From NCBI GenBank assembly GCA_002327945.1, contig DCVY01000212.1, positions 5,891 to 11,266 on the forward strand: a DNA stretch of 5,376 bases. The letters run 5' to 3'. Position numbers and translations under genes: made by a program. Below the pieces are notes generated by a model. That model worked only from the letters and a program-made list of their open reading frames with translations. It searched no databases and was not told the DNA's origin. Origin of the DNA: Acidovorax delafieldii. Lineage in GTDB: Bacteria; Pseudomonadota; Gammaproteobacteria; Burkholderiales; Burkholderiaceae_C. The first letter of the stretch is position 1, and the number at the start of each line of letters is the position of its first letter. Of the stretch, positions 1-5,376 are shown piece after piece.

Positions 1-389
1 AGCACCCGGTGCGTGAGGCGCGTCGTTTCCGACAGGTTTTCTTCGTCGATCTGGAACGGGGGCGTGACCGAGGGGTTGAGCACGTTGAGCTCGTGGCACA
101 GCACTTCGATCTTGCCGCTTTTCAGGCCGTCGTTAACCGTGCCTTCGGGGCGCGCGCGCACCAAGCCCTTGACCTGCACGCAGAACTCGTTGCGCACGCC
201 TTCGGCGGTCTTGAACATGTCAGCGCGGTCGGGGTCGCAGACCACCTGCACGTAGCCTTCGCGGTCGCGCAGGTCGATAAAGATGACGCCGCCGTGGTCG
301 CGGCGGCGGTTGACCCAACCCGCCAGGGTGACGGTTTGGCCCAACAGGGTTTCGGTGACAAGACCGCAATAGTGGGAGCGCATGGCCAT
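1..389 (-). CDS. aspS: Aspartyl-tRNA synthetase, N-terminal part (cut by window edge), probably non-discriminating type
   Basis: Class IIb aminoacyl-tRNA synthetase that charges tRNA-Asp with aspartate in the cytoplasm. Only 129 complete codons are present, against a family length of about 590-600 residues. They cover the OB-fold anticodon-binding domain and the linker towards the catalytic domain. Visible bacterial AspRS signatures are MRSHYCG (3-9), [11 protein letters not shown] (24-34), FIDLRDREG (37-45), DPDRAD (52-57), [10 protein letters not shown] (66-75) and the E-T-T-R-L stretch before the cut. The catalytic motifs lie outside the window. I chose the ATG at 389 over the in-frame ATG at 383 because GGAAG lies 7 nt upstream of it. 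His32 and Gly83 occupy the positions that in Pseudomonas aeruginosa AspRS (His31, Gly82) are linked to relaxed tRNA specificity; E. coli has Leu and Lys there. The gene follows the DUF502 gene by 40 nt on the same strand, probably in one transcript. Identity is near certain; the specificity class is inferred. Confidence 0.96.
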   Translation of the reverse strand, partial: MAMRSHYCGLVTETLLGQTVTLAGWVNRRRDHGGVIFIDLRDREGYVQVVCDPDRADMFKTAEGVRNEFCVQVKGLVRARPEGTVNDGLKSGKIEVLCHELNVLNPSVTPPFQIDEENLSETTRLTHRV

Positions 390-396
390 GGCAAAA

Positions 397-401
397 CTTC
401 C
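397..401 (-). promoter_or_regulatory. Ribosome binding site deciding the aspS start
   Basis: On the minus strand GGAAG stands 7 nt before the ATG at 389. For the alternative in-frame ATG at 383 the spacing would be 13 nt, too long. This supports the upstream start (protein beginning M-A-M-R-S). Confidence 0.6.
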
Positions 402-402
402 G

Positions 403-417
403 GCGCCGCTGTGGCGC
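403..417 (-). other. Small GC hairpin in the aspS leader
   Basis: On the minus strand GCGCC-ACAGC-GGCGC can form a 5-bp all-GC stem with a 5-nt loop. It ends just before the aspS ribosome binding site and after the DUF502 stop. There is no following T-run, so it is not an intrinsic terminator. It could tune aspS initiation or be chance in GC-rich sequence. No T-box features are visible. Confidence 0.25.
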
Positions 418-429
418 ATTAAAGGGGAT

Positions 430-1056
430 TCACTTGGAGGAGGCAGGGGCCAGGGCGGGGTCGGAAGGAGCAACCACGCCCATCGAAATAATGTATTTGA
501 GCGCTGCGTCCACACTCATGTCGAGCTCGACGCAGTCGCTCTTGCGCACCATCACAAAATACCCGCCGGTGGGGTTGGGGGTGGTGGGCACATACACGCT
601 GACAAACTCATCGCGCAGGTATGCAGCCACTTCGCCGTTCGGTGTGCCGGTGACAAAGGCCACGGTCCAGACACCGTCGCGGGGCCATTGCACCAGCACG
701 GCGGTGCGAAAGGCGTTGCCGCTTTCAGAGAACAGCGTGTCGGAGACCTGCTTGACGCTCGAATAAATGGAACGCACCACCGGGATGCGGCTCACCAGGC
801 TGTCGCCCAGTTGCACCAGCTTGCGCCCGGCAAAGTTGCTGGCCGTGGCGCCGACCACCAGCAAAATCAGCAGGGTCAGCAGCACGCCAAAGCCCGGAAT
901 GTGGAATCCGAGCAGCCTGTCGGGGTGCCAGGCCAGTGGCAGGATCTGCAGGGTCTGATCGAGCGTGCCCACGATCCAGTTGAGCACCGCGATGGTGATC
1001 ACCCCCGGAACAATCACCAGCAAGCCGGTGAACAACCATTTGCGCAAGGCGGACAT
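430..1056 (-). CDS. DUF502 family membrane protein (function unknown)
   Basis: A 208-residue inner-membrane protein of the DUF502 family (the bacterial relatives of the plant COV/LCV proteins), whose biochemical role in bacteria is unknown. Two hydrophobic segments are visible: about 8-30, directly after the basic start MSALRKW, and about 54-74. A soluble domain follows with the family's conserved patches: [14 protein letters not shown] (91-104), [11 protein letters not shown] (155-165) and the [11 protein letters not shown] region (185-195). The length is normal for the family. The ATG at 1056 fits the usual family N-terminus and lies 8 nt after the stop of the zinc-ribbon gene. I see no good Shine-Dalgarno before it, so translation is probably coupled to that gene. 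aspS follows 40 nt downstream. The family assignment is firm; a role in envelope biology is only a guess from topology. Confidence 0.93.
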   Translation of the reverse strand: MSALRKWLFTGLLVIVPGVITIAVLNWIVGTLDQTLQILPLAWHPDRLLGFHIPGFGVLLTLLILLVVGATASNFAGRKLVQLGDSLVSRIPVVRSIYSSVKQVSDTLFSESGNAFRTAVLVQWPRDGVWTVAFVTGTPNGEVAAYLRDEFVSVYVPTTPNPTGGYFVMVRKSDCVELDMSVDAALKYIISMGVVAPSDPALAPASSK

Positions 1057-1064
1057 GGACGGGC

Positions 1065-1406
1065 TCAGTCTGAGGCAGTGGCGCTGGCGCCAGCGGTGGC
1101 CGGGGCTGCAGCCGCCTTGGTGGCGGCACCGGTATCGGTGGCGGCAGGCGAAGAAGCCTGGGTGCTGGCGGCTCCCTTATCGTCGCCCTTGGCGTCAGTG
1201 GCAGGGGGGCAACTGCCGCCGTTGCCGCCACGGAAATCCGTGACATACCAGCCAGAGCCCTTGAGCTGAAAACCTGCGGCAGTGACCTGCTTGGTGAAGG
1301 CTTCGGCGCCGCAAGCGGGGCACACCGTAAGCTGAGGGTCCGAGATTTTTTGCAGCACATCCTTGGCATGGCCGCAGGAGCCGCATTTGTAGGCGTAAAT
1401 AGGCAT
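1065..1406 (-). CDS. FmdB-type zinc-ribbon protein with Ala/Thr-rich tail
   Basis: A 113-residue protein of the FmdB/CxxC_CxxC_SSSS zinc-ribbon family. The family is named after a putative regulator of formamidase/amidase genes in Methylophilus, but most members have no proven role. The N-terminal half holds the ribbon: start MPIYAYKCGSCG, Cys8/Cys11 and Cys29/Cys32 as the two CxxC knuckles, followed by the conserved GFQLKGSGWYVTDF stretch (45-58) and a GGSCPP end (63-68). From about residue 67 the protein is a low-complexity Ala/Thr/Ser/Asp tail, likely disordered. The ATG at 1406 begins exactly at the family's typical MPIY start, but no Shine-Dalgarno is visible; the leader is CU-rich. The gene is first in a likely operon with DUF502 and aspS and has a candidate promoter 34-39 nt upstream. 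A role as transcriptional regulator is not shown by the sequence; no DNA-binding helix is seen. Confidence 0.92.
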   Translation of the reverse strand: MPIYAYKCGSCGHAKDVLQKISDPQLTVCPACGAEAFTKQVTAAGFQLKGSGWYVTDFRGGNGGSCPPATDAKGDDKGAASTQASSPAATDTGAATKAAAAPATAGASATASD

Positions 1407-1439
1407 GACGAGAGTGTTGAGGAAAGTGCAAAGCCTTCA

Positions 1440-1465
1440 ATTATAGGCAGCAGCACTGTCTTCAA
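1440..1465 (-). promoter_or_regulatory. Candidate sigma70-type promoter for the fmdB-like/DUF502/aspS operon
   Basis: On the minus strand a perfect TATAAT (1445-1440) lies in the 69-nt gap after the symporter stop. The best -35 resemblance, TTGAAG (1465-1460), is only 14 nt upstream, shorter than the usual 16-18 nt; at 17-nt spacing only GTGTTG is found. There is no extended -10 TGn. A start near 1433 would give a leader of about 27 nt. A perfect -10 is uncommon by chance in DNA this GC-rich, so it is worth listing, but the short spacer keeps confidence moderate. Confidence 0.4.
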
Positions 1466-1475
1466 CACCCTGTCC

Positions 1476-2921
1476 TCATTCCACGCCCACCATCCGGTGG
1501 TGCCCGGCATGGTGATTGCGAACCACCTGGGGACCCAGCGAGCCCGCCAGCATGCCCACCAGCGCCGCCAACAAGCCGGCCAGTTGCGCCGGAAACACCT
1601 GGCCCGCCGGGGTGGCAAGAAACAACAGCCAGGCGAGCAGGCCCAGCACGATGGCAAAAACCGCGCCCTGGGTGGTGGCCCGCTTCCAGTACAGGCCGAA
1701 CACCAGCGGCACAAAAGCACCCACCAACGGCACCTGGTAGGCGCCCGAGACCAGTTCATAGATGGAGGTGCCTTCCATGCGAATCGCATAGGCCAGCACC
1801 AGGCCACTGAACACCAGCGTGGTGATGCGCATGGTGCGTAAATGCTGTCGATCGGAGGCATGCGGACGGAACTGGCGCCAGATGTTCTCGGTAAACGTCA
1901 CGCTGGGCGCCAGCAGAGTGGCCGATGCCGTGGACTTGAGTGCCGACAGCAGTGCGCCAAAAAAGAGCACCTGCATGACAAAGGGCATCTTGTTCAGCAC
2001 CAGCGTGGGCAGCACCTTTTGCGGATCATCCTTGAGCAGCGCTGCCGTTTCCGCCGGCATGATGATGAGCGCGCTGGCCACCAGAAACATGGGCACAAAG
2101 GCAAACAGGATGTAGCAAATGCCGCCAATCACCGGCCCGCGCGTGGCGGCCTGGATGTTGTTGGCCGACATCACGCGCTGAAACACATCCTGCTGGGGAA
2201 TCGAGCCAAACATCATCGTGATGGCTGCCGCAATGAAGAACACGATGTCGTGAAATTTCGGCTCTGGCAGAAAGCGGAACAGCTCGCGGCTGGATGCCAG
2301 CGCGATGACCTTGTCCGCCCCGCCGGCCATGTTGCCCGCAAACACTGCGATCAGCGTCAGCCCCACCACCAGGATGATCATCTGGATGAAGTCCGTCACG
2401 GCCACCGACCACATGCCGCCAAACAAGGTGTAAGCCAGGATCGACACCACCCCGATCGTCATGCCCATGGGGATGCTGATGGCCCCGCCAGACAGCAGGT
2501 TGAACACCAGCCCCAGGGCGGTGACCTGGGCCGACACCCAGCCCAGGTAGCTCAGCATGATGATCAGCGAGCACACGATCTCCACCGCGCGGCCATAGCG
2601 CTCACGGTAGTAGTCACTGATGGTCAGCAGCGTCATGCGGTAGAGCTTGCCGGCAAAGAACAGGCCCACCAGAATCAGGCAAAACCCCGCACCAAAAGGG
2701 TCTTCCACCACATTGCCCAGCCCGCCCTCGATGAACTTGGCCGGGATCCCCAGCACCGTCTCTGAACCAAACCAGGTGGCGAACGTGGTGGTGACGATCA
2801 TGTACAGCGGAAGGTGCCGCCCGGCAATCGCAAAATCGGCGGCATTCTTGACCCGCTTGGCGGCAACCAGGCCAATGGCGATGGTGATCAACAGATAGAC
2901 GATAACCAGGGTCAACAGCAC
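1476..2921 (-). CDS. Sodium:solute symporter (SSS/SLC5 family), substrate unknown
   Basis: An integral inner-membrane transporter of 481 residues, expected to couple solute uptake to the Na+ gradient. About 13 hydrophobic segments are seen, roughly at 1-20, 40-62, 77-93, 115-143, 150-170, 174-196, 226-245, 264-287, 315-335, 365-382, 396-412, 416-436 and 443-463, which is the usual SSS number. Family marks are DFAIAGR (29-35), the WFGSETVLGIP stretch (50-60), LTISDYYRERYG (99-110) and SALKSTASAT (326-335). Ser330-Thr331 align by eye with the Na2-site Ser-Thr pair of PutP (STxS). The start is GTG at 2921, chosen because AAGGA lies 7 nt upstream. An ATG at 2926 is out of frame and opens only four codons. 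The C-terminus is His-rich (H470, H471, H474, H475). It lies 82 nt after ubiB and 69 nt before the zinc-ribbon gene. Substrate could be a carboxylate, amino acid or other small solute; nothing here decides it. Confidence 0.93.
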   Translation of the reverse strand: MLLTLVIVYLLITIAIGLVAAKRVKNAADFAIAGRHLPLYMIVTTTFATWFGSETVLGIPAKFIEGGLGNVVEDPFGAGFCLILVGLFFAGKLYRMTLLTISDYYRERYGRAVEIVCSLIIMLSYLGWVSAQVTALGLVFNLLSGGAISIPMGMTIGVVSILAYTLFGGMWSVAVTDFIQMIILVVGLTLIAVFAGNMAGGADKVIALASSRELFRFLPEPKFHDIVFFIAAAITMMFGSIPQQDVFQRVMSANNIQAATRGPVIGGICYILFAFVPMFLVASALIIMPAETAALLKDDPQKVLPTLVLNKMPFVMQVLFFGALLSALKSTASATLLAPSVTFTENIWRQFRPHASDRQHLRTMRITTLVFSGLVLAYAIRMEGTSIYELVSGAYQVPLVGAFVPLVFGLYWKRATTQGAVFAIVLGLLAWLLFLATPAGQVFPAQLAGLLAALVGMLAGSLGPQVVRNHHAGHHRMVGVE

Positions 2922-2928
2922 GGCATGT

Positions 2929-2933
2929 TCCTT
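2929..2933 (-). promoter_or_regulatory. Ribosome binding site deciding the GTG start of the symporter
   Basis: AAGGA on the minus strand is 7 nt from the GTG at 2921. No in-frame ATG is available in the short gap upstream, so this site fixes the non-ATG start. The out-of-frame ATG at 2926 is only 2 nt from AAGGA, too close for efficient use. Confidence 0.65.
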
Positions 2934-2948
2934 GATGTCGCGAAAAAC

Positions 2949-2988
2949 GAAAGAGTGAAAGTAAAAGAGTGAAAGAGTGAAATAGGAA
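2949..2988 (-). repeat. CU-rich, G-less repeat tract in the symporter leader
   Basis: The + strand has 40 nt without a single C, and only five T. It contains three copies of AAAGAGTG at 2950-2957, 2964-2971 and 2972-2979, each followed by AAA; the last two are in direct tandem. On the transcribed (minus) sense this reads as repeated CACTCTTT, a pyrimidine-rich segment with no G. It lies between the ubiB stop and the symporter ribosome binding site. Such unstructured CU-rich RNA could be a ribosomal protein S1 or Rho contact site, or the tandem units could vary in number by slippage. The tract is visible directly; the role is inference. Its composition contrasts with the GC-rich surroundings. 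Confidence 0.7.
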
Positions 2989-3003
2989 CCGGCGCAGCCT
3001 ACG

Positions 3004-4569
3004 TCAGAAGAACCGCACCCTGACCATCAGCTGCATCACCAGCAGGCCCAGCACAAAGCCCAGCCCGCCGTAGATAATGCTTTGCAGCAGGCGATTGGTG
3101 TGCTTTTGCGCCTCCAGCAACTCGCGCAAGGCACTTTGCGATTCGAGCGGCCGCCGGCTCAGGTAGTCATACAGCAGGCGCGGCAACTCGGGCACAAGCT
3201 TGGCGTAGTGCGGCGCCTCGGCCCGCAGCTCGCGCCACAGGCGTTGCGGGCCCATCTGCTCCAGCATCCACTTTTCCAGGAAGGGCTTGGCTGTGCTCCA
3301 GAGGTCCAGCTCCGGGTCAAGCTGGCGGCCCAGGCCTTCGATGTTGAGCAGGGTCTTTTGCAGCAGCACCAGTTGCGGCTGGATCTCGACCTGGAAGCGC
3401 CGCGACGTCTGGAACAGGCGCATCAGCACCATGCCCAGCGAAATTTCCTTGAGCGGGCGGTCGAAATAGGGTTCGCACACGGCGCGGATCGCCGATTCGA
3501 GGTCGTTGACACGGGTTTCCGGGGGCACCCAGCCGCTTTCGATGTGCAGCTCGGCCACGCGCTTGTAGTCGCGGCGAAAGAACGCCACGAAGTTTTGCGC
3601 CAGGTATTCCTTGTCAACTTCGGTGAGCGCGCCCACGATGCCGAAATCGAGCAAGATATAGCGCCCGAAGGTGGCCGGTTCCAGACTCACCTGGATGTTG
3701 CCAGGGTGCATGTCGGCATGAAAGAAGCCGTCGCGGAACACCTGGGTGAAGAAGATCGTGACGCCATCGCGCGCCAGTTTGGGAATATCCACCCCCGCAT
3801 CGCGCAGGCGCTCGACCTGGCTGATGGGCACGCCGTTCATGCGCTGCATCACCATGACCTCGGGGTGGCAGAAATCCCAGTGAATTTCGGGAATCAGCAC
3901 CAGGTTCAGACCCTGCATGTTGCGGCGCAACTGCGCGGCGTTGGCGGCCTCGCGCACCAGATCCAGCTCGTCGTGCAGGTAGTTGTCGAATTCGGCCACC
4001 ACCTCGCGCGGCTTCAGGCGCTTGCCATCGACCGACAGGTTCTCCAGCCACCCGGCCATCATGCGCATGAGGCTCAGGTCTTTTTCGATCACCGGCAGCA
4101 TGCCCGGGCGCAGCACCTTGACGGCCACCTCGCGCTCGACCCCGCCCCGGTCGCGCAAGGTGGCGAAATGCACCTGCGCAATCGAGGCGCTGGCCACCGG
4201 CACGCGGTCGAACGCAACGAACACCTCGCCCACCGGGCGGCGGAACGCACGCTCGATGGTGGCAATGGCGATGTCGGGATCAAACGGCGGTACGCGGTCT
4301 TGCAGGCGCGCCAGCTCGTCGGCCATGTCGGGCGGCAGCAGGTCGCGCCGGGTCGAGAGCACCTGGCCAAACTTGACGAAGATGGGCCCCAGCCGCTCCA
4401 GCGCCTCGCGCAGGCGCTGGCCGCGCGGGGCATCCAGATTGCGGCCGATGGAAAGAATGCGCACCACCAGGCGCAGCCAGGGCTTCTGAAAGCTGTCCAG
4501 CAGCAGGCCATCCAGCCCATACCGGAACACCACCCAGACGATGGTGGCACCCCGCAGAAAACGCTTCAT
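3004..4569 (-). CDS. ubiB: UbiB, atypical kinase-like ubiquinone biosynthesis protein
   Basis: A 521-residue member of the ABC1/ADCK/COQ8 (UbiB) family, needed for ubiquinone synthesis. The family has a protein-kinase-like fold, but its inhibitory loop favours ATPase activity, thought to help draw lipid precursors from the membrane. All hallmarks are present: the KxGQ motif KFGQ (66-69), the Ala-rich nucleotide loop ASASIAQVH (126-134), the VAVKVLRPG strand with Lys151, the [10 protein letters not shown] stretch (201-210), the [10 protein letters not shown] catalytic loop (282-291, Asp286) and LLDFG (306-310, metal-binding Asp308). A C-terminal hydrophobic segment, about 497-516, would anchor it in the inner membrane. 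Length is close to E. coli UbiB (about 546). The ATG at 4569 overlaps the ubiJ stop as ATGA and has no evident Shine-Dalgarno, indicating translational coupling. No key residue is missing. Its partners in the late hydroxylation/methylation steps are encoded elsewhere or outside the window. Confidence 0.97.
   Translation of the reverse strand: MKRFLRGATIVWVVFRYGLDGLLLDSFQKPWLRLVVRILSIGRNLDAPRGQRLREALERLGPIFVKFGQVLSTRRDLLPPDMADELARLQDRVPPFDPDIAIATIERAFRRPVGEVFVAFDRVPVASASIAQVHFATLRDRGGVEREVAVKVLRPGMLPVIEKDLSLMRMMAGWLENLSVDGKRLKPREVVAEFDNYLHDELDLVREAANAAQLRRNMQGLNLVLIPEIHWDFCHPEVMVMQRMNGVPISQVERLRDAGVDIPKLARDGVTIFFTQVFRDGFFHADMHPGNIQVSLEPATFGRYILLDFGIVGALTEVDKEYLAQNFVAFFRRDYKRVAELHIESGWVPPETRVNDLESAIRAVCEPYFDRPLKEISLGMVLMRLFQTSRRFQVEIQPQLVLLQKTLLNIEGLGRQLDPELDLWSTAKPFLEKWMLEQMGPQRLWRELRAEAPHYAKLVPELPRLLYDYLSRRPLESQSALRELLEAQKHTNRLLQSIIYGGLGFVLGLLVMQLMVRVRFF
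4566..4569 (-). other. ATGA stop-start overlap coupling ubiJ to ubiB
   Basis: The ubiB ATG (4569-4567) and the ubiJ TGA (4568-4566) share bases in a classic ATGA arrangement. With no good Shine-Dalgarno before ubiB, re-initiation by ribosomes finishing ubiJ is the simplest way for UbiB to be made, tying the two Q-synthesis proteins in fixed proportion. Confidence 0.85.
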
Positions 4570-5183
4570 GTAGCGGCCCGGTCAGGGGTGGCCGACGGTG
4601 CTCCGGGCGCAGCGGGGGCCGTGGGCGTCACCGCCGTTGAAGCCGGGGTTGCGGCGGCAGACGCCATGCGTGCGCCCACAAACTGCCGCAACGCCTGCGC
4701 GGCCTTGGCAACCACCTGGCCCAGCGTGTGTGCGGGCGCATCGCCAATCAGGCGGGCAACGTCTTCTTCGAGGTCCCAGCGGACATGATCGACCAGCCAG
4801 TTGATCTCGGCCGCCAGCTGCACATCGCCCTCGATGCGGATGGCTGGCTTGTCGCCGCGCAGCGCAACGCTGGCCAGGGCCAGGGGTGAGGTTTCAGTGA
4901 CTTCCAGTTGCAAATCCGGCGCCGCGCCTGCAGGCGCCAGGTTGAACAGGCCCGCTGGCGTGACCAGCAAGGCCATCGAATAGGACCGCCACTGCACGCG
5001 CGCCACGCGACCGCGCTGGCGCACCAGGCGGTCCATGGCCTCTTTCTCCTGCATCAACACATGGTTGAAAAAAAGGACCAGGCGCTGTTGCACCTCGTGC
5101 ACCAGCCACTGTGGTGGCTGCGGGCCAGCGGCCACGCGGTCAAAAAGACCATCCAGAAATGAAAAAGGGAACTGTGTTGCCAT
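4566..5183 (-). CDS. ubiJ: UbiJ-like SCP2-domain ubiquinone biosynthesis accessory factor
   Basis: A 205-residue protein resembling UbiJ (YigP), which binds ubiquinone intermediates through an SCP2 lipid-binding domain and with UbiK supports the soluble Ubi metabolon. The SCP2-like part spans about 20-135: strands around [21 protein letters not shown] (58-78) and the recognisable [17 protein letters not shown] stretch (115-131), then [12 protein letters not shown] (137-148) and a helix through [12 protein letters not shown] (157-168). This matches the order of E. coli UbiJ (GD-x-Q-V..., LL-x-GD). After about residue 172 the protein becomes an Ala/Pro/Thr-rich tail, whereas E. coli UbiJ ends in a charged coiled coil. 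The ATG at 5183 has only poorly spaced purine-rich upstream sequence (GGGGA 2 nt away), so the start is likely but not decided by the RBS. The stop overlaps the ubiB start by 4 nt and the Tim44-like gene ends 37 nt upstream, supporting one operon. Confidence 0.86.
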   Translation of the reverse strand: MATQFPFSFLDGLFDRVAAGPQPPQWLVHEVQQRLVLFFNHVLMQEKEAMDRLVRQRGRVARVQWRSYSMALLVTPAGLFNLAPAGAAPDLQLEVTETSPLALASVALRGDKPAIRIEGDVQLAAEINWLVDHVRWDLEEDVARLIGDAPAHTLGQVVAKAAQALRQFVGARMASAAATPASTAVTPTAPAAPGAPSATPDRAAT

Positions 5184-5220
5184 AGTCCCCGATTATTCCC
5201 TGAAAGGAAGCCCTGCCGCT

Positions 5221-5376
5221 TTACTGCAGCGCTTGCACGCCCGCCACCAGCCAGCCGCTGGCACCCGTCTTGGCCTTGGTCATGTTCCAGACCTCGCGGA
5301 AGGGGCTGGGCCCGGCGGACAGATCTTCGCGGATCATGCCCGAGAACTCCACGCTGGCCATGTAGCCGTTGTCCAG
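5221..5376 (-). CDS. Tim44-like domain protein, C-terminal end (cut by window edge)
   Basis: The last 51 codons and TAA stop of a gene that continues beyond the window. The visible part reads LDNGYMASVEFSG, then the REDLSAGPSPFREVWNM stretch, and ends TGASGWLVAGVQALQ. The F-x-E-x-W-x-(M/L)-x-K pattern followed by G-W-L-(V/L)-A-G-(I/V)-Q is characteristic of the C-terminus of bacterial Tim44-like (NTF2-fold) domains. Full-length relatives usually carry an N-terminal signal or membrane segment, which cannot be checked here. It lies 37 nt upstream of ubiJ on the same strand. In Burkholderiales I recall a Tim44-like gene between ubiE and the SCP2/ubiB pair, consistent with a membrane-associated role near quinone synthesis, but its function is not established. 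Confidence 0.85.
   Translation of the reverse strand: MDNGYMASVEFSGMIREDLSAGPSPFREVWNMTKAKTGASGWLVAGVQALQ

Noticed and set aside
382..1269. A 295-codon + strand frame opposite DUF502 and the zinc-ribbon gene
   Set aside because: His/Gln/Gly-rich shadow translation without a recognisable fold, fully overlapping confident minus-strand genes.
1407..1475. Intrinsic terminator after the symporter
   Set aside because: No stable hairpin followed by a T-run is visible on the minus strand in this gap.
725..1861. A 378-codon minus-strand frame spanning symporter, gap and zinc-ribbon gene
   Set aside because: It overlaps three confident genes in another frame and is Pro/Arg/Cys-rich with no domain; no sign of a frameshifted fusion.
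1842..2765. A 307-codon + strand frame opposite the symporter
   Set aside because: Composition dominated by His, Gln, Arg and Asp, the usual complement of hydrophobic transmembrane codons; not a real protein.
2922..3003. Intrinsic terminator after ubiB
   Set aside because: Only a 3-bp GGC/GCC stem is possible near the stop, and it is not followed directly by a T-run; the T-rich part comes as repeat units further on.
3082..4788. A 568-codon open frame on the + strand opposite ubiB and ubiJ
   Set aside because: It is antisense to two well-recognised genes, has His/Gln/Ala-rich composition typical of reverse-frame reading of GC-rich codons, and shows no known domain. Stop codons are rare in this frame because of GC bias.
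5184..5220. AATAAT box in the Tim44-like/ubiJ gap as a promoter for ubiJ
   Set aside because: No -35-like hexamer at usable spacing, and the predicted start would lie almost on the ubiJ ATG.
1..5376. A novel mobile, defence or CRISPR-like system
   Set aside because: All coding space is taken by recognisable housekeeping, transport or conserved unknown families; no transposase, integrase, long inverted repeats or spaced repeats were seen.

Overview
This is a GC-rich chromosomal window with dense genes, all on the minus strand and read from high to low coordinates. Protein content and gene order (Tim44-like, ubiJ, ubiB ... fmdB-like, DUF502, aspS) point to a betaproteobacterium of the order Burkholderiales. 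Comamonadaceae/Acidovorax-like is the best guess, made from recollection of gene order and protein style, not from a search.

Layout in transcription order: (1) 5376-5221, the C-terminal end of a Tim44-like-domain protein. (2) 5183-4566, an SCP2-domain ubiquinone factor (ubiJ), which overlaps by 4 nt (ATGA) with (3) 4569-3004, ubiB, an atypical kinase-like ubiquinone factor. Then an 82-nt gap holds a C-free, purine-rich repeat tract (+ strand), so the transcript there is pyrimidine-rich and G-less. (4) 2921-1476, a GTG-initiated sodium:solute symporter of unknown substrate. A 69-nt gap with a possible promoter follows. (5) 1406-1065, an FmdB-type zinc-ribbon protein. (6) 1056-430, a DUF502 two-helix membrane protein 8 nt downstream. 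(7) 389-1, the N-terminal 129 codons of aspartyl-tRNA synthetase, cut by the window edge.

The right half is a ubiquinone-biosynthesis block: UbiJ (lipid-binding scaffold) and UbiB (membrane-anchored ATPase/kinase-like) support the late ring-modification steps of Q synthesis. The left half looks like a separate short operon delivering a zinc-ribbon protein, a membrane protein of unknown role and AspRS. The symporter sits between the two blocks and is probably the least conserved member of the neighbourhood.

I see no phage, transposon, CRISPR, tRNA, toxin-antitoxin or defence genes, and no convincing undescribed multi-gene system. No stretch over 300 nt lacks a gene. The most interesting points are the residues in AspRS that mark the non-discriminating type (implying tRNA-dependent asparagine formation) and the repeated CU-rich G-less leader before the symporter.
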